DNA from: Parvibaculum sp.
Lineage (GTDB): Bacteria > Pseudomonadota > Alphaproteobacteria > Parvibaculales > Parvibaculaceae
Direction: 5' to 3'
Assembly (NCBI GenBank): GCA_030649335.1
Contig: JAUSLL010000015.1
Span: 1-57,745 of the forward strand
Length of the DNA: 57,745 nucleotides
A program made the position numbers and the translations under genes. Position 1 is the stretch's first letter. Each line of letters opens with the position of its first letter. The notes under the pieces are model-generated. The model saw only the letters and a program-made list of their open reading frames with translations. It made no database searches and had not been told where the DNA came from. Positions 46,197-54,873 of the stretch are shown in pieces.

Positions 46197-46775
46197 ATGA
46201 AGAGTGATCAGATTGAAAATTTTCCGGGTGCCTTGCCGTCCGGTCTACCGCGTGAGGAAATAAAGAGGCATCAGCCGACAACGGTGCGGATGATGCGGGC
46301 AGGCAGCGAAGACATTGTGGTCGGTGAGAATAGTTCCCTTGAGGGTTCATTCGAAACACAGGGCTCGATGTTTGTTGACGGTTCGCTGATGGGTGCTGAT
46401 TTGCGCACCATGCTTCTGTCCATCGGCACGTCAGGCTCGGTGGCGGGCAATGCCCATGTGGGACGTGCTGAAATCGCGGGCACGTTCGATGGTCAACTGG
46501 TCGTCAGCGGCGAAGTGATCCTGCGGTCTACAAGCCATGTCACGGGCGAGATCACCTGCGGCAAACTCATCAGCCATCGCGGCGCGACGGTGCGGGCGCA
46601 TGTCAATGTGGTTGAGGACGATCAAGAAAACAGCGAACTCTTTGACGACGGCAAAATTCCGTCGGTGTCGAAACTGCAGCGCAAATTCTCTAGATCGCAG
46701 CTGCGCCGTGTGGTCACTTTTGCTTATGGCGTGTTCTTCACGCTCGGTGCCATCGGGCTTGCCTCGCACCTCTGA
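46197..46775 (+). CDS. Bactofilin-like protein with C-terminal membrane helix
   Basis: 192 residues. The central part is a right-handed beta-helix of bactofilin type: VVGENSSLEGSFETQGSMFVDGSLMGADL, GSVAGNAHVGRAEIAGTFDGQLVVSGEVIL, HVTGEITCGKLISHRGATVRAHV. Bactofilins polymerise into cytoskeletal filaments that position wall or envelope enzymes. Here a hydrophobic segment (VVTFAYGVFFTLGAIGLASHL) ends the protein after a basic linker, suggesting anchoring at the C-terminus. Start ATG 46197 has GAGGATCCGAAG upstream. Single gene with its own terminator. Confidence 0.88.
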   Translation: MKSDQIENFPGALPSGLPREEIKRHQPTTVRMMRAGSEDIVVGENSSLEGSFETQGSMFVDGSLMGADLRTMLLSIGTSGSVAGNAHVGRAEIAGTFDGQLVVSGEVILRSTSHVTGEITCGKLISHRGATVRAHVNVVEDDQENSELFDDGKIPSVSKLQRKFSRSQLRRVVTFAYGVFFTLGAIGLASHL

Positions 46776-46801
46776 ACAAGCAGCGTAAAACCACAAGTTA
46801 C

Positions 46802-46840
46802 AGGCCGGAATGCTGAGAATGCATTCCGGCCTTTCGCTTT
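46802..46840 (+). terminator. Intrinsic terminator of the bactofilin gene
   Basis: A 12-bp perfect stem AGGCCGGAATGC / GCATTCCGGCCT with a 7-base loop, followed by TTCGCTTT, 27 bases after the stop codon. Confidence 0.85.
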
Positions 46841-46989
46841 GTGTGTTCGCGCGCCGTTTCAGGCCAACGCGCCGCTGCGTCAGTTGCGCGGGCCTCGCCT
46901 TGGACTTTTTCCCGCGCTAGGCTCCCCCATCAAAATCAGCGACCGCAGGGCTTTGACGGCTTCAAGCGGAAACGATCAAGGGAGTTCAC

Positions 46990-48117
46990 ATGGAATTCGA
47001 TTTTTCTGAAGATCAGAAACAGTTGAAGGATCAGGCGCGGCGTTTTCTCGAGGCGAAGTCATCGCCCAAAGCCGTGCGCGTGATCCTCGAAGGCCCCGAG
47101 CCATATGACAAGGCGCTGTGGAAGGGTCTTGCAGAAATGGGCTTCATGGGAACAGCGATCCCGGAGGAATTCGGCGGGCTTGGCGCGACCTATCTTGAGC
47201 TCTGCGTCATTGCTGAGGAACTTGGCCGCGCTGTTGCGCCGGTGCCTTTCTCGTCGTCGATTTTTGTGGCCGCCGAATTGCTGATGGCGGCTGGCACGCA
47301 GGCGCAGAAGGAAACCTATTTGCCGAAGCTTGCGAGCGGCGAGCTGATCGGCTGCCTCGCGCTGTCGGAAGGCGTCGGCAACGCAACACCGAAGACAATT
47401 CAGGTACAAGCGTCATCGGGCAAGATCACCGGCACCAAATTGCCGGTGCTCGACGGTCTTGCCGCAGACTTCGCTGTCGTTGCGGCGCGCACAAGTGCAG
47501 GCACTGACGCACACGGCATATCGCTTTTCATTGTTGATCTCAAAGGCGCGGGCGTCAGCCGCAGTGATGTCGAGACGATTGACCCGACACGCAAACAAGC
47601 CTCTGTCACGTTCAATGGTGCCGCGGGCGAGCCCTTGGGTGCTGCGGGCGAAGGTTGGCACATTTTGCAGAAAGTGCTCGACCGGGCGGCGGTGCTGACG
47701 GCCTTTGAACAATTGGGCGGTGCTGACCGTGCGCTTGAGATGGCGCGCGACTACGCGCTTGATCGCATGGCCTTTGGTCGCCCCATCGGTTCGTTTCAGG
47801 CCGTCAAACACATGCTCGCTGATATGTATGTCTCGGCGACGCTGGCGCGATCCAATTGCTATTACGGCGCATGGGCGCTCTCAACCGATGCGGCAGAGCT
47901 GGGCGAGGCGGCGGCGACGTCGCGTGTTTGCGCCACACAGGCCTATCAGCATTGTGCCAAGAACAACATTCAGGTCCATGGCGGCATGGGCTTCACATGG
48001 GAGTTCGATTGCCATCTCTATTACCGGCGATCAAACCTCCTCGCGCTCTCGCTCGGCTCGCTTTCCGTTTGGGAAGACAAGCTGATCGATCGTTTGCGCG
48101 CCAAGAACGCCGCCTGA
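46990..48117 (+). CDS. Acyl-CoA dehydrogenase, small subunit type
   Basis: 375 residues. MEFDFSEDQKQLKDQARRFL is a typical beginning; EEFGGLGATYLELCVIAEELGRA and the C-terminal IQVHGGMGFTWEFDCHLYYRR mark it as the small-partner class, like the gene at 17.6 kb. It precedes a larger acyl-CoA dehydrogenase by 18 bases. The order is reversed compared with the other pair (small first here, large first there). Confidence 0.9.
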   Translation: MEFDFSEDQKQLKDQARRFLEAKSSPKAVRVILEGPEPYDKALWKGLAEMGFMGTAIPEEFGGLGATYLELCVIAEELGRAVAPVPFSSSIFVAAELLMAAGTQAQKETYLPKLASGELIGCLALSEGVGNATPKTIQVQASSGKITGTKLPVLDGLAADFAVVAARTSAGTDAHGISLFIVDLKGAGVSRSDVETIDPTRKQASVTFNGAAGEPLGAAGEGWHILQKVLDRAAVLTAFEQLGGADRALEMARDYALDRMAFGRPIGSFQAVKHMLADMYVSATLARSNCYYGAWALSTDAAELGEAAATSRVCATQAYQHCAKNNIQVHGGMGFTWEFDCHLYYRRSNLLALSLGSLSVWEDKLIDRLRAKNAA

Positions 48118-48135
48118 GCCGGAAAGGACAATAAA

Positions 48136-49380
48136 ATGAATTTCGATGACACACCCCAGGAAGCAGAATTCCGCAAATCCGTCCGTGCCTGGCTTGATGC
48201 TAATGCGCCCAAGCAATTTGAAGCGGGCCTGAGAAACTCCGGCTTCGGTCACACGGCGCTTGAAGGCGTTGATGTGATGAAAGCGTCCAAAGACTGGCAG
48301 CGCAAAAAATATGATGCGGGTTGGGCCTGTCTCCATTGGCCCAAGGAATATGGTGGTCGCGGCGCGACGCCGATTGAACGCGTGATCTGGCAGCAGGAAG
48401 AAGGCGTTTACGCTTCGCTCTCCTCGCTCTTCATCATCGGCCACGGCATGTGCGGCCCGACTATGATGGCTTTCGCGTCCGAAGAACATAAGCAGAAGTT
48501 TCTGCCGCCGCTGGCCGCCGGTGAGAACATCTGGTGTCAGCTTTTCTCCGAACCTGCAGGTGGGTCGGATCTTGCGGGCTTGCGCACCAAGGCTGAAAAG
48601 GACGGCGATGATTGGATTATCAATGGTCAGAAAATCTGGACCTCGGGCGCGCATTATTCCGACTACGGTATTTTGATCACGCGTACCGATCCGACCGTGC
48701 CCAAGCACAAAGGCCTCACCATGTTCTTCCTGGACATGCGTTCGCCCGGCATCGAAATCCGCCCGATCAAACAGGTCAACGGCCAGTCGGGCTTTAACGA
48801 AGTGTACTTTACCGACGTACGCATCCCCGACAGCCAGCGTCTCGGCAAGGTCGGCGAAGGCTGGTCTGTGTCGCTCACCACATTGATGAATGAGCGACTG
48901 TCCATCGGTGCAGGCATGCCGACGGGCTTTCCTGAATTGCTGGATTTCTGCACGCGTCTTGAAACAGCAGATGGTCCCGCGATTGACGATCGCAACGTGC
49001 GCTCCAAGCTTGCGACATGGGCAGTGCGCACGTCAGGTTTGAAATACACAGCCTTCCGGTCCATTTCGGCTTTGTCCAAAGGCGAAACTCCGGGACCTGA
49101 AAACTCCATCGGCAAGCTTGTCGCCGGCCCGACCATGCAGGAAATCGCCACTTTCGCGCTGGACCTGCAGGGTGAAGCGGGGGCTTTGCTCAGCCCCGAA
49201 CATGCGGCGGCAAATGCACGGTTTCAGGCGATGTTGTTGCGTTCGCCTGCCACCCGCGTCGAAGGGGGCACGGATGAAATCCTCAGAAACATTATCGCCG
49301 AGCGTGTTTTGGGTCTGCCCGCCGATATTCGGGTCGACAAGGCGGTGCCCTTCAATCAGATTCCCACTAAGGGCCGCTGA
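48136..49380 (+). CDS. Acyl-CoA dehydrogenase, large subunit type
   Basis: 414 residues. WPKEYGGRGATPIERVI, NIWCQLFSEPAGGSDLAGLRT, NGQKIWTSGAHYSDYGILI and the C-terminal EGGTDEILRNIIAERVLGLP are those of the PimC-like large subunit. Paired with the preceding gene, likely as a heteromeric FAD dehydrogenase for an atypical CoA thioester such as a branched, dicarboxylic or cyclic one. The substrate is unknown. Confidence 0.91.
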   Translation: MNFDDTPQEAEFRKSVRAWLDANAPKQFEAGLRNSGFGHTALEGVDVMKASKDWQRKKYDAGWACLHWPKEYGGRGATPIERVIWQQEEGVYASLSSLFIIGHGMCGPTMMAFASEEHKQKFLPPLAAGENIWCQLFSEPAGGSDLAGLRTKAEKDGDDWIINGQKIWTSGAHYSDYGILITRTDPTVPKHKGLTMFFLDMRSPGIEIRPIKQVNGQSGFNEVYFTDVRIPDSQRLGKVGEGWSVSLTTLMNERLSIGAGMPTGFPELLDFCTRLETADGPAIDDRNVRSKLATWAVRTSGLKYTAFRSISALSKGETPGPENSIGKLVAGPTMQEIATFALDLQGEAGALLSPEHAAANARFQAMLLRSPATRVEGGTDEILRNIIAERVLGLPADIRVDKAVPFNQIPTKGR

Positions 49381-49395
49381 ACGTTGGAGCTTACG

Positions 49396-49433
49396 TTGAA
49401 AGCGGTCCGGACAATTTTTCGGAGCGCTTTCAA
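49396..49433 (+). promoter_or_regulatory. Hairpin over the gabT ribosome-binding site and start
   Basis: TTGAAAGCG (49396-49404) pairs with CGCTTTCAA (49425-49433), and TCCG (49406-49409) with CGGA (49420-49423), leaving one G-G mismatch and a 10-base loop. The ribosome-binding GGAG (49421-49424) and the A of the ATG (49433) are in the stem. It could act at RNA level to limit translation, or the outer 9-bp dyad could be a protein operator. Confidence 0.6.
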
Positions 49434-50722
49434 TGACCAACAACAAAGACCTTCTGGCACGGCGTGAGCGCGCCGTGCCGCGCGGTGTGTCCAGTGCAAC
49501 GGCGATATTTGCGGCGCGTGCCGAAAATGCCGAACTTTGGGATGTTGAGGGCAAGCGTTTCGTCGATTTTGCCGGTGGCATTGCGGTGCTCAACACCGGC
49601 CACCGTCACCCCAAAGTTATTGCCGCTGTTGAAAAGCAACTGGCCCTTTACACGCATACGGCTTTTCAGGTCGTGCCTTACGAGCCCTATATTGAACTTG
49701 CCGAAAAACTCAATGCGCTCGCGCCCTTCAAGGGACCGGCCAAGACGATCCTGTTTACGACCGGCGCGGAAGCTACCGAGAATGCTGTGAAACTGGCGCG
49801 CGCCCACACGGGCCGCTCCGCCGTCATTGCTTTTGCTGGCGGCTTTCACGGTCGCACCATGTTGACGATGGCGCTCACGGGCAAGACACTGCCCTATAAG
49901 AAAAAATTTGGACCGATGATGCCGGAAGTATTTCATTTGCCATTTCCGGTTGCAGATCATGGCGTGACAGTTGCCGACAGTCTCAAGGCGTTGGAATTTT
50001 TGTTCCGTGCCGATGTCGAGCCTGACCGCGTTGCTGCCATCATGATCGAACCGGTGCAGGGCGAGGGCGGTTTTTATGAAGCGCCCGTGGAACTGCTGGT
50101 GGCGCTGCGCAAGATTTGTGACCAGCACGGCATCATGCTGGTGGCCGACGAAGTGCAGACGGGCTTTGCCCGTACCGGTAAAATGTTCGGCATCGAGCAT
50201 TCCGGCGTCGAGCCGGACATGATCACCATTGCAAAATCCATGGCGGGTGGTTTCCCGCTGTCGGGCATTATCGGCAAAGCGGCGGTCATGGATTCAGCCG
50301 AACCCGGTGGCCTTGGCGGCACCTATGCGGGCAGCCCCGTCGCTTGTGCGGCCGCACTCGCGGTCCTTGAAGTGATGGCAGAGGAAAAATTGCTGGCGCG
50401 GGCCAATAGCATGGGTGCCCGCATCAAGACGCGGCTTGCCGCCATTGCCGCCCGCAATGATGTGGTGCCCTTCACAGCGATACGCGGCAATGGCGCGATG
50501 ATCGGTTTCGATGTTGTGAAGTCGCGCGGTGCCTATGAACCTGATGCGGATGCCACCAAACGGGTGACGACGGCGGCGCTTGAAGGCGGCCTGATCCTCC
50601 TGTCCTGCGGTGTTTTCGGCAATGTCATCCGCATTCTGGTGCCGTTGACGGCTGATGATGCTGTGCTTGATGAGGGGCTCGACAAGCTTGAGGCAGCGCT
50701 TGTGAAGGCGGCGTCTTCATAA
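49433..50722 (+). CDS. gabT: 4-aminobutyrate aminotransferase
   Basis: 429 residues, class III PLP aminotransferase. Transfers the amino group of GABA to 2-oxoglutarate, giving succinate semialdehyde. GHRHPKVIAAVEKQLALYTHTAFQVVPYE, TTGAEATENAVKLARAHTGR, MLVADEVQTGFARTGKMF and Lys in TIAKSMAGGFPLSG (Schiff-base Lys) are all conserved GabT motifs. No gabD lies next to it. Its start codon sits at the end of a strong hairpin. Other omega-amino acids could also be substrates. Confidence 0.9.
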   Translation: MTNNKDLLARRERAVPRGVSSATAIFAARAENAELWDVEGKRFVDFAGGIAVLNTGHRHPKVIAAVEKQLALYTHTAFQVVPYEPYIELAEKLNALAPFKGPAKTILFTTGAEATENAVKLARAHTGRSAVIAFAGGFHGRTMLTMALTGKTLPYKKKFGPMMPEVFHLPFPVADHGVTVADSLKALEFLFRADVEPDRVAAIMIEPVQGEGGFYEAPVELLVALRKICDQHGIMLVADEVQTGFARTGKMFGIEHSGVEPDMITIAKSMAGGFPLSGIIGKAAVMDSAEPGGLGGTYAGSPVACAAALAVLEVMAEEKLLARANSMGARIKTRLAAIAARNDVVPFTAIRGNGAMIGFDVVKSRGAYEPDADATKRVTTAALEGGLILLSCGVFGNVIRILVPLTADDAVLDEGLDKLEAALVKAASS

Positions 50723-50847
50723 ATTTTTAACCAAGAAATTTCAGTTTTTTTGTCTCCGGCGGCGGATGTAAATAACTGAATTGAGTCAAGTTGTTTACGC
50801 CCTTGTAAGCATCACAAAGTTAATCTTGCCCATCAATCTGGGTATGA

Positions 50848-51741
50848 ATGACGATGCATGGGCGACGGGAAAAACTTCCCCAAAAGATCAGTTTACTACA
50901 AAGCTACTCCACTAATCTTGGGGAGCTGATGTCGCGCAAGCATTCGGAAACGGCTTTGCGCGCCGCTAAAATGGATTCCGATCTCGCCAATCGTTCAAAA
51001 TCCGAGTTCCTTGCTAACATGAGCCATGAGCTCAGAACCCCGCTCAACGCCATTATCGGCTTTGCTGATTTGTTGGCGCATTTCGCTCAAGCTGGCCATG
51101 CCCACGATAAGGGCGCGGAATATGCCGGTCATATCGCAGGCGCCGGGCGGCATTTGCTCAATATCATTTCCGACATTCTCGACATTTCCAAAATCGAAAG
51201 CGGCACGTTTGAGCTCGCCAGCGACGATCACTCGATCCGCGATCTGATCGACCAGAGTCTGATCTTGGTGCGTGACCGTGCGCGCGATAAACAGCAGACG
51301 CTCGAATTTCGCGCCGCACCGGATCTGCCGGTGCTTTGTGTGGACGGGCAGCGGTTGAAACAGGTTTTCATTAATCTTCTGTCCAATGCGCATAAATTCA
51401 CGCCTGAAGGCGGACGTATTGTGGTGGTGGCTCAGCGTACAGTCCATGGCGGCGTAACCATTGCCATTGCCGACACAGGGATCGGCATGACCGACGCGCA
51501 GATCGAGACGGCGTTGATGCCTTTTGGGCAGGTGCAATCGGCCTATTCGCGCGCTCACGAAGGAACAGGCCTTGGCCTGCCGATTGCGGCCGCTCTTGTG
51601 CGTCAGCACGGTGGCGAATTTCATATCTCAAGCAAGCCGGAGGCGGGCACGACCGTTGTCGTAACGCTGCCGCCTGACCAAGCCAGTGTTTCTCCTTTGC
51701 CGGTTTTATCGACGGCACCCAAAACAGGTCACGTCTCATGA
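50848..51741 (+). CDS. Soluble sensor histidine kinase without sensor domain
   Basis: 297 residues (a start at ATG 50929, with GGGGAG just upstream, would give 270). After a short helical N-terminus the protein is only HisKA plus HATPase_c: H-box FLANMSHELRTPLNAIIGFADLL, N-box NLLSNAHKF, DTGIGMTDAQIE, GTGLGLPIAAALVRQHGG. No membrane, PAS or receiver domain. Its stop overlaps the start of the HerA-like gene as ATGA. A partner must bring the signal and the response regulator. Confidence 0.82.
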   Translation: MTMHGRREKLPQKISLLQSYSTNLGELMSRKHSETALRAAKMDSDLANRSKSEFLANMSHELRTPLNAIIGFADLLAHFAQAGHAHDKGAEYAGHIAGAGRHLLNIISDILDISKIESGTFELASDDHSIRDLIDQSLILVRDRARDKQQTLEFRAAPDLPVLCVDGQRLKQVFINLLSNAHKFTPEGGRIVVVAQRTVHGGVTIAIADTGIGMTDAQIETALMPFGQVQSAYSRAHEGTGLGLPIAAALVRQHGGEFHISSKPEAGTTVVVTLPPDQASVSPLPVLSTAPKTGHVS

Positions 51742-53444
51742 CACAGAACCTTCAGTCCGCTCCTACAGTCCTTCCCCCCGCTACATCGCCGGAAAGGCGC
51801 AATGTGCCGGTCGCTGAACCTGTCAAGATCGGCCACATTGTGTCGGTGTCGGGATCGCAGGCGATTGCCGTTCTTGAACGCCGCGTTGGTGCCATGCTGC
51901 TGGAACGTGACAGCCGCATCCAGATTGGCGCGCTTGTCAAAATCACAACGCCGTCCACGTCAGTTGTCGGTCTTGTTTCAGCGGTCAGTTCCCCGACGCC
52001 AGGTCTCGACAATAGCAGCGATGAAGTGGGTCTTGTGGAACTCAATCTTGCGGGCGAGTTGGTGGTGGATTCTGAGACTCGCCGTCCCGTTTTTCGCCGT
52101 GGTGTTACCAGCCTGCCAAGCCTTGGTGATCCGGTGATGTTTGCTGACCGTCACGATCTCACGCGCGTTTATTCGCAACCCAATGTCGCGAGCATTCGTG
52201 TCGGTTCGCTTTATCAGGACGCCGCTGTGCCGGCGCGCCTGCTCGTCAACGATCTCCTGTCCAAGCATTTCATCGTGGTCGGCACCACCGGTTGCGGCAA
52301 ATCAACGGCCCTTACCTGCATACTGCAGCGCGTACTCAACGAGCACCAATATGCTCATATGCTCGTTCTCGACGTGCATAATGAATATCCAAATGCCTTC
52401 GGTGATCAGGCCGAGGTCATTGATCCGAGCAATCTCAATCTACCGATCTGGCTCCTGAACTTTCAGGAATTGACCGAGGCTCTGACGAGCAAGGACGGTT
52501 CGCGCGAAGCCGAATCTGAAATCCTCAGTGACGGTGTTGTCTATGCCAAGCGCCGGTTCCTCGACAATTCGGCGGTGCGTTCCACGGCGCTCGCGCGCCG
52601 CACGTCTGAGGCAAGCGGTGTTACGGTTGACACACCGACGCCCTATCGTCTGTCCGATGTTGTTTCTTATATCGACGATCAGCTTGGCAAGCTTGATCGT
52701 GCCCGTTCCACCGTGCCTTACCGTCGTCTCAAGGCGCGTATTGAAACGCTAGTCAGCGACCAGCGCTACAGTTTCATGTTCGGCAGCCTTACGGTGCAGG
52801 ACACGATGACTGAGACGCTTGGTCGCCTGTTCCGCGTGCCGCATGACGGCAAGCCGATTACAGTCATCAATCTTTCCTCGGTTCCGGCCGAAATTCTCGA
52901 CGTGGTGATTTCGGTTATCGCGCGTCTTGCATTCGATCTGGCGGTCTGGAGCAAGGGCGGCTTGCCGATGCTTCTCGTCTGCGAAGAGGCGCACCGTTAT
53001 GCGCCCGCCGGTGATCTCGACAAATTCGCCCCCACGCGTCAGGCGCTTTCGCGTATCGCCAAAGAGGGCCGCAAATACGGCGTGTCTCTTGCCCTTGTCA
53101 CGCAGCGCCCGTCGGAACTCGACCCGACTGTTCTGTCGCAATGTTCGACGGCTATCGCCATGCGTCTGTCCACGGAGAAGGATCAGGCTGTGATGCGCGC
53201 CAACACGCATGACGGGGCGCTCGATCTGTTGGACTTCCTTCCGCTTCTCGGTGACCGTGAGGCCATTGTCTTCGGTCAGGGCGTCGCCATGCCCATGCGC
53301 ATTCGTTTTGACGACATGGGCGCTGAGACGAAGCCCCAGACCCATAGTCTCGGCTTCTCGGAAAGCTGGAAGACGCCAAACATGGACCTGCAGCAGCTTG
53401 AGGCAATTGTGGCGCGCTGGCGTCTCAGCGGTCGCGACAGGTAG
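51738..53444 (+). CDS. HerA-like ATPase (DUF87)
   Basis: 568 residues. An N-terminal beta-barrel (HAS-barrel-like, VKIGHIVSVSGSQAIAVLER) precedes a FtsK/HerA ATPase core: Walker A VVGTTGCGKST, Walker B MLLVCEEAHRYAP, and the sensor region IAKEGRKYGVSLALVTQRPSELD with Arg finger candidates. HerA proteins are hexameric DNA translocases, usually with NurA; no NurA gene is adjacent. The ATGA overlap with a histidine kinase gene is unusual for a DNA pump. Followed by a strong terminator. Confidence 0.87.
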   Translation: MTQNLQSAPTVLPPATSPERRNVPVAEPVKIGHIVSVSGSQAIAVLERRVGAMLLERDSRIQIGALVKITTPSTSVVGLVSAVSSPTPGLDNSSDEVGLVELNLAGELVVDSETRRPVFRRGVTSLPSLGDPVMFADRHDLTRVYSQPNVASIRVGSLYQDAAVPARLLVNDLLSKHFIVVGTTGCGKSTALTCILQRVLNEHQYAHMLVLDVHNEYPNAFGDQAEVIDPSNLNLPIWLLNFQELTEALTSKDGSREAESEILSDGVVYAKRRFLDNSAVRSTALARRTSEASGVTVDTPTPYRLSDVVSYIDDQLGKLDRARSTVPYRRLKARIETLVSDQRYSFMFGSLTVQDTMTETLGRLFRVPHDGKPITVINLSSVPAEILDVVISVIARLAFDLAVWSKGGLPMLLVCEEAHRYAPAGDLDKFAPTRQALSRIAKEGRKYGVSLALVTQRPSELDPTVLSQCSTAIAMRLSTEKDQAVMRANTHDGALDLLDFLPLLGDREAIVFGQGVAMPMRIRFDDMGAETKPQTHSLGFSESWKTPNMDLQQLEAIVARWRLSGRDR

Positions 53445-53478
53445 CCGACAGGTATCAACGACATATTCATTTGGCGAT

Positions 53479-53513
53479 AGGGCGGGTGCATCAGGCACTC
53501 GCCCTTTTTGTTT
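53479..53513 (+). terminator. Intrinsic terminator after the HerA-like gene
   Basis: An 11-bp stem AGGGCGGGTGC / GCACTCGCCCT (one G-U pair) with a 5-base loop, followed by TTTTTGTTTT. Confidence 0.9.
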
Positions 53514-53788
53514 TCTGCCTCTCGTGCCGGAGAGCGTGGCTGCGCGATTTTCGCAATCGGAGCAAGATGACTAAAGTATATATGAAGATTAGATCGTATG
53601 TATCCTCGTCCGGAAGTATATATACCGATGTATTATCGCAGGTTTAGTAAGTATAACTTCCCGAAACGGCAATTTTTTGGAAAGTAGTGGCGGGTCATGA
53701 AGTGTTTGCGACGCCACTCGGGCAGTAAAGAATTTCCGTCCGGGCATTGAAGGCCGTGTTGTGCGGTTGGCGTGAGGGGGCACTAACC
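53514..53788. other. AT-rich upstream region with GTATATAT repeats
   Basis: About 275 bases before the PAS/GAF-like gene, unusually AT-rich for this genome. AAGTATATAT occurs near 53574 and again near 53614, and GTAAGTATAACTT near 53648. It may bind a regulator or a nucleoid protein; no known consensus was recognised and no gene lies here. Confidence 0.4.
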
Positions 53789-54739
53789 GTGAATACCAAA
53801 GCTACGACTCTCAATTCTTCAGATCCCAGATTTGCCGGCTTTAAACCTGCCGGTCTTGCATCGGCCGCACCGGCGGTTTTTATCTTCGATCCGGCAACGG
53901 GCGATGTGATGTCGATGAACAGCGGCGCGGTCGGTCTCATAGCGCGTTTCGGCCTCGACAGGGCCCCGCGCTTGACGCTCGCCTCCATCGAACGTGGCGT
54001 GATGGCCGAAGGTAAAGTTAGAACCGAACCCACGATCACAGAGGGGCTGGTCGACAGCGCATCGGAACTGCGCCGTGTCTGCCGTCGTCCTGACGGGTCG
54101 GTGATCGCGCTCTCGCGTGTCTGGGCACCGGGCCTGACCACTATGCTCGTCATTGAGGATATGACCGCTGCCGAGCAGGAACGCCGTCGTCGCCGTATCT
54201 GGGACATGATGGTCTCGCATTTGGCGCAGAGCGGAAATGTCGCTGCTGTGCTCACCAAGGCTTTGCGTATTTTCTGCCTGTTGTCGGCTTCATCGAGCGG
54301 CGAAGTCTGGTTACCGGAAGGCAAGGCTTTGATCCGCCGTTCCATGCGTGTCTCGGCACAAGCCGCTGGCGACATCGCGACTACCTCGCGCCTCAAGGGT
54401 CCGGACGACAGCGCTGTCGGTCGCGCCTGGTCGGGCGGGAAGCCTGTTTATGATGAGGCCCGCGTCGCTCTCCCGATCCATGCCGGAGACAAGCTTGTTG
54501 CGGTTCTGGTGCTAGGTACCGTTCCGTCCCGCCCCAGCGATTACATGGTCCTCTCGCTTATCGAGAGTCTCGCGCCTTTGTTCGGCCTCGCCCTTTTTGT
54601 TTTTCGCCAGAGCGAAGAGTTGCAATCGCTCCGTCTTCAGGTCGAAGACAGAGTCGTGTTCGGTGATCCGCGTGTGGAGCCGAGCCGTCAGCACATCAAG
54701 CCGATGAGTGTTGTGGCCGGCATGCGGGCGGCAGGGTGA
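53789..54739 (+). CDS. PAS-like/GAF-like sensory protein
   Basis: 316 residues, soluble. A PAS-like part (about 20-130: AAPAVFIFDPATGDVMSMNSGAVG to LTTMLVIEDMTAAEQERRRRR) is followed by a GAF-like part (about 145-290: VLTKALRIFCLLSASSSGEVWLPEG to ALPIHAGDKLVAVLVLGTVPS). No output domain is present, so it probably passes its signal through protein contact. GTG 53789 follows GAGGGGG; an in-frame site 42 bases upstream lacks one. It lies 134 bases before the CheA-like gene and may feed it. Confidence 0.75.
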   Translation: MNTKATTLNSSDPRFAGFKPAGLASAAPAVFIFDPATGDVMSMNSGAVGLIARFGLDRAPRLTLASIERGVMAEGKVRTEPTITEGLVDSASELRRVCRRPDGSVIALSRVWAPGLTTMLVIEDMTAAEQERRRRRIWDMMVSHLAQSGNVAAVLTKALRIFCLLSASSSGEVWLPEGKALIRRSMRVSAQAAGDIATTSRLKGPDDSAVGRAWSGGKPVYDEARVALPIHAGDKLVAVLVLGTVPSRPSDYMVLSLIESLAPLFGLALFVFRQSEELQSLRLQVEDRVVFGDPRVEPSRQHIKPMSVVAGMRAAG

Positions 54740-54873
54740 AAACTGGTTGCTGAAAACCTAATGACAAGCGGGTGCGTGAGGGGCGCGATCATTAAAGGTT
54801 TGCTCCAATACTCAAACGAACATTTTACATCATCCGACTCTAAGTCTTCCCGTCTGCCTACAGGAATATAAGC

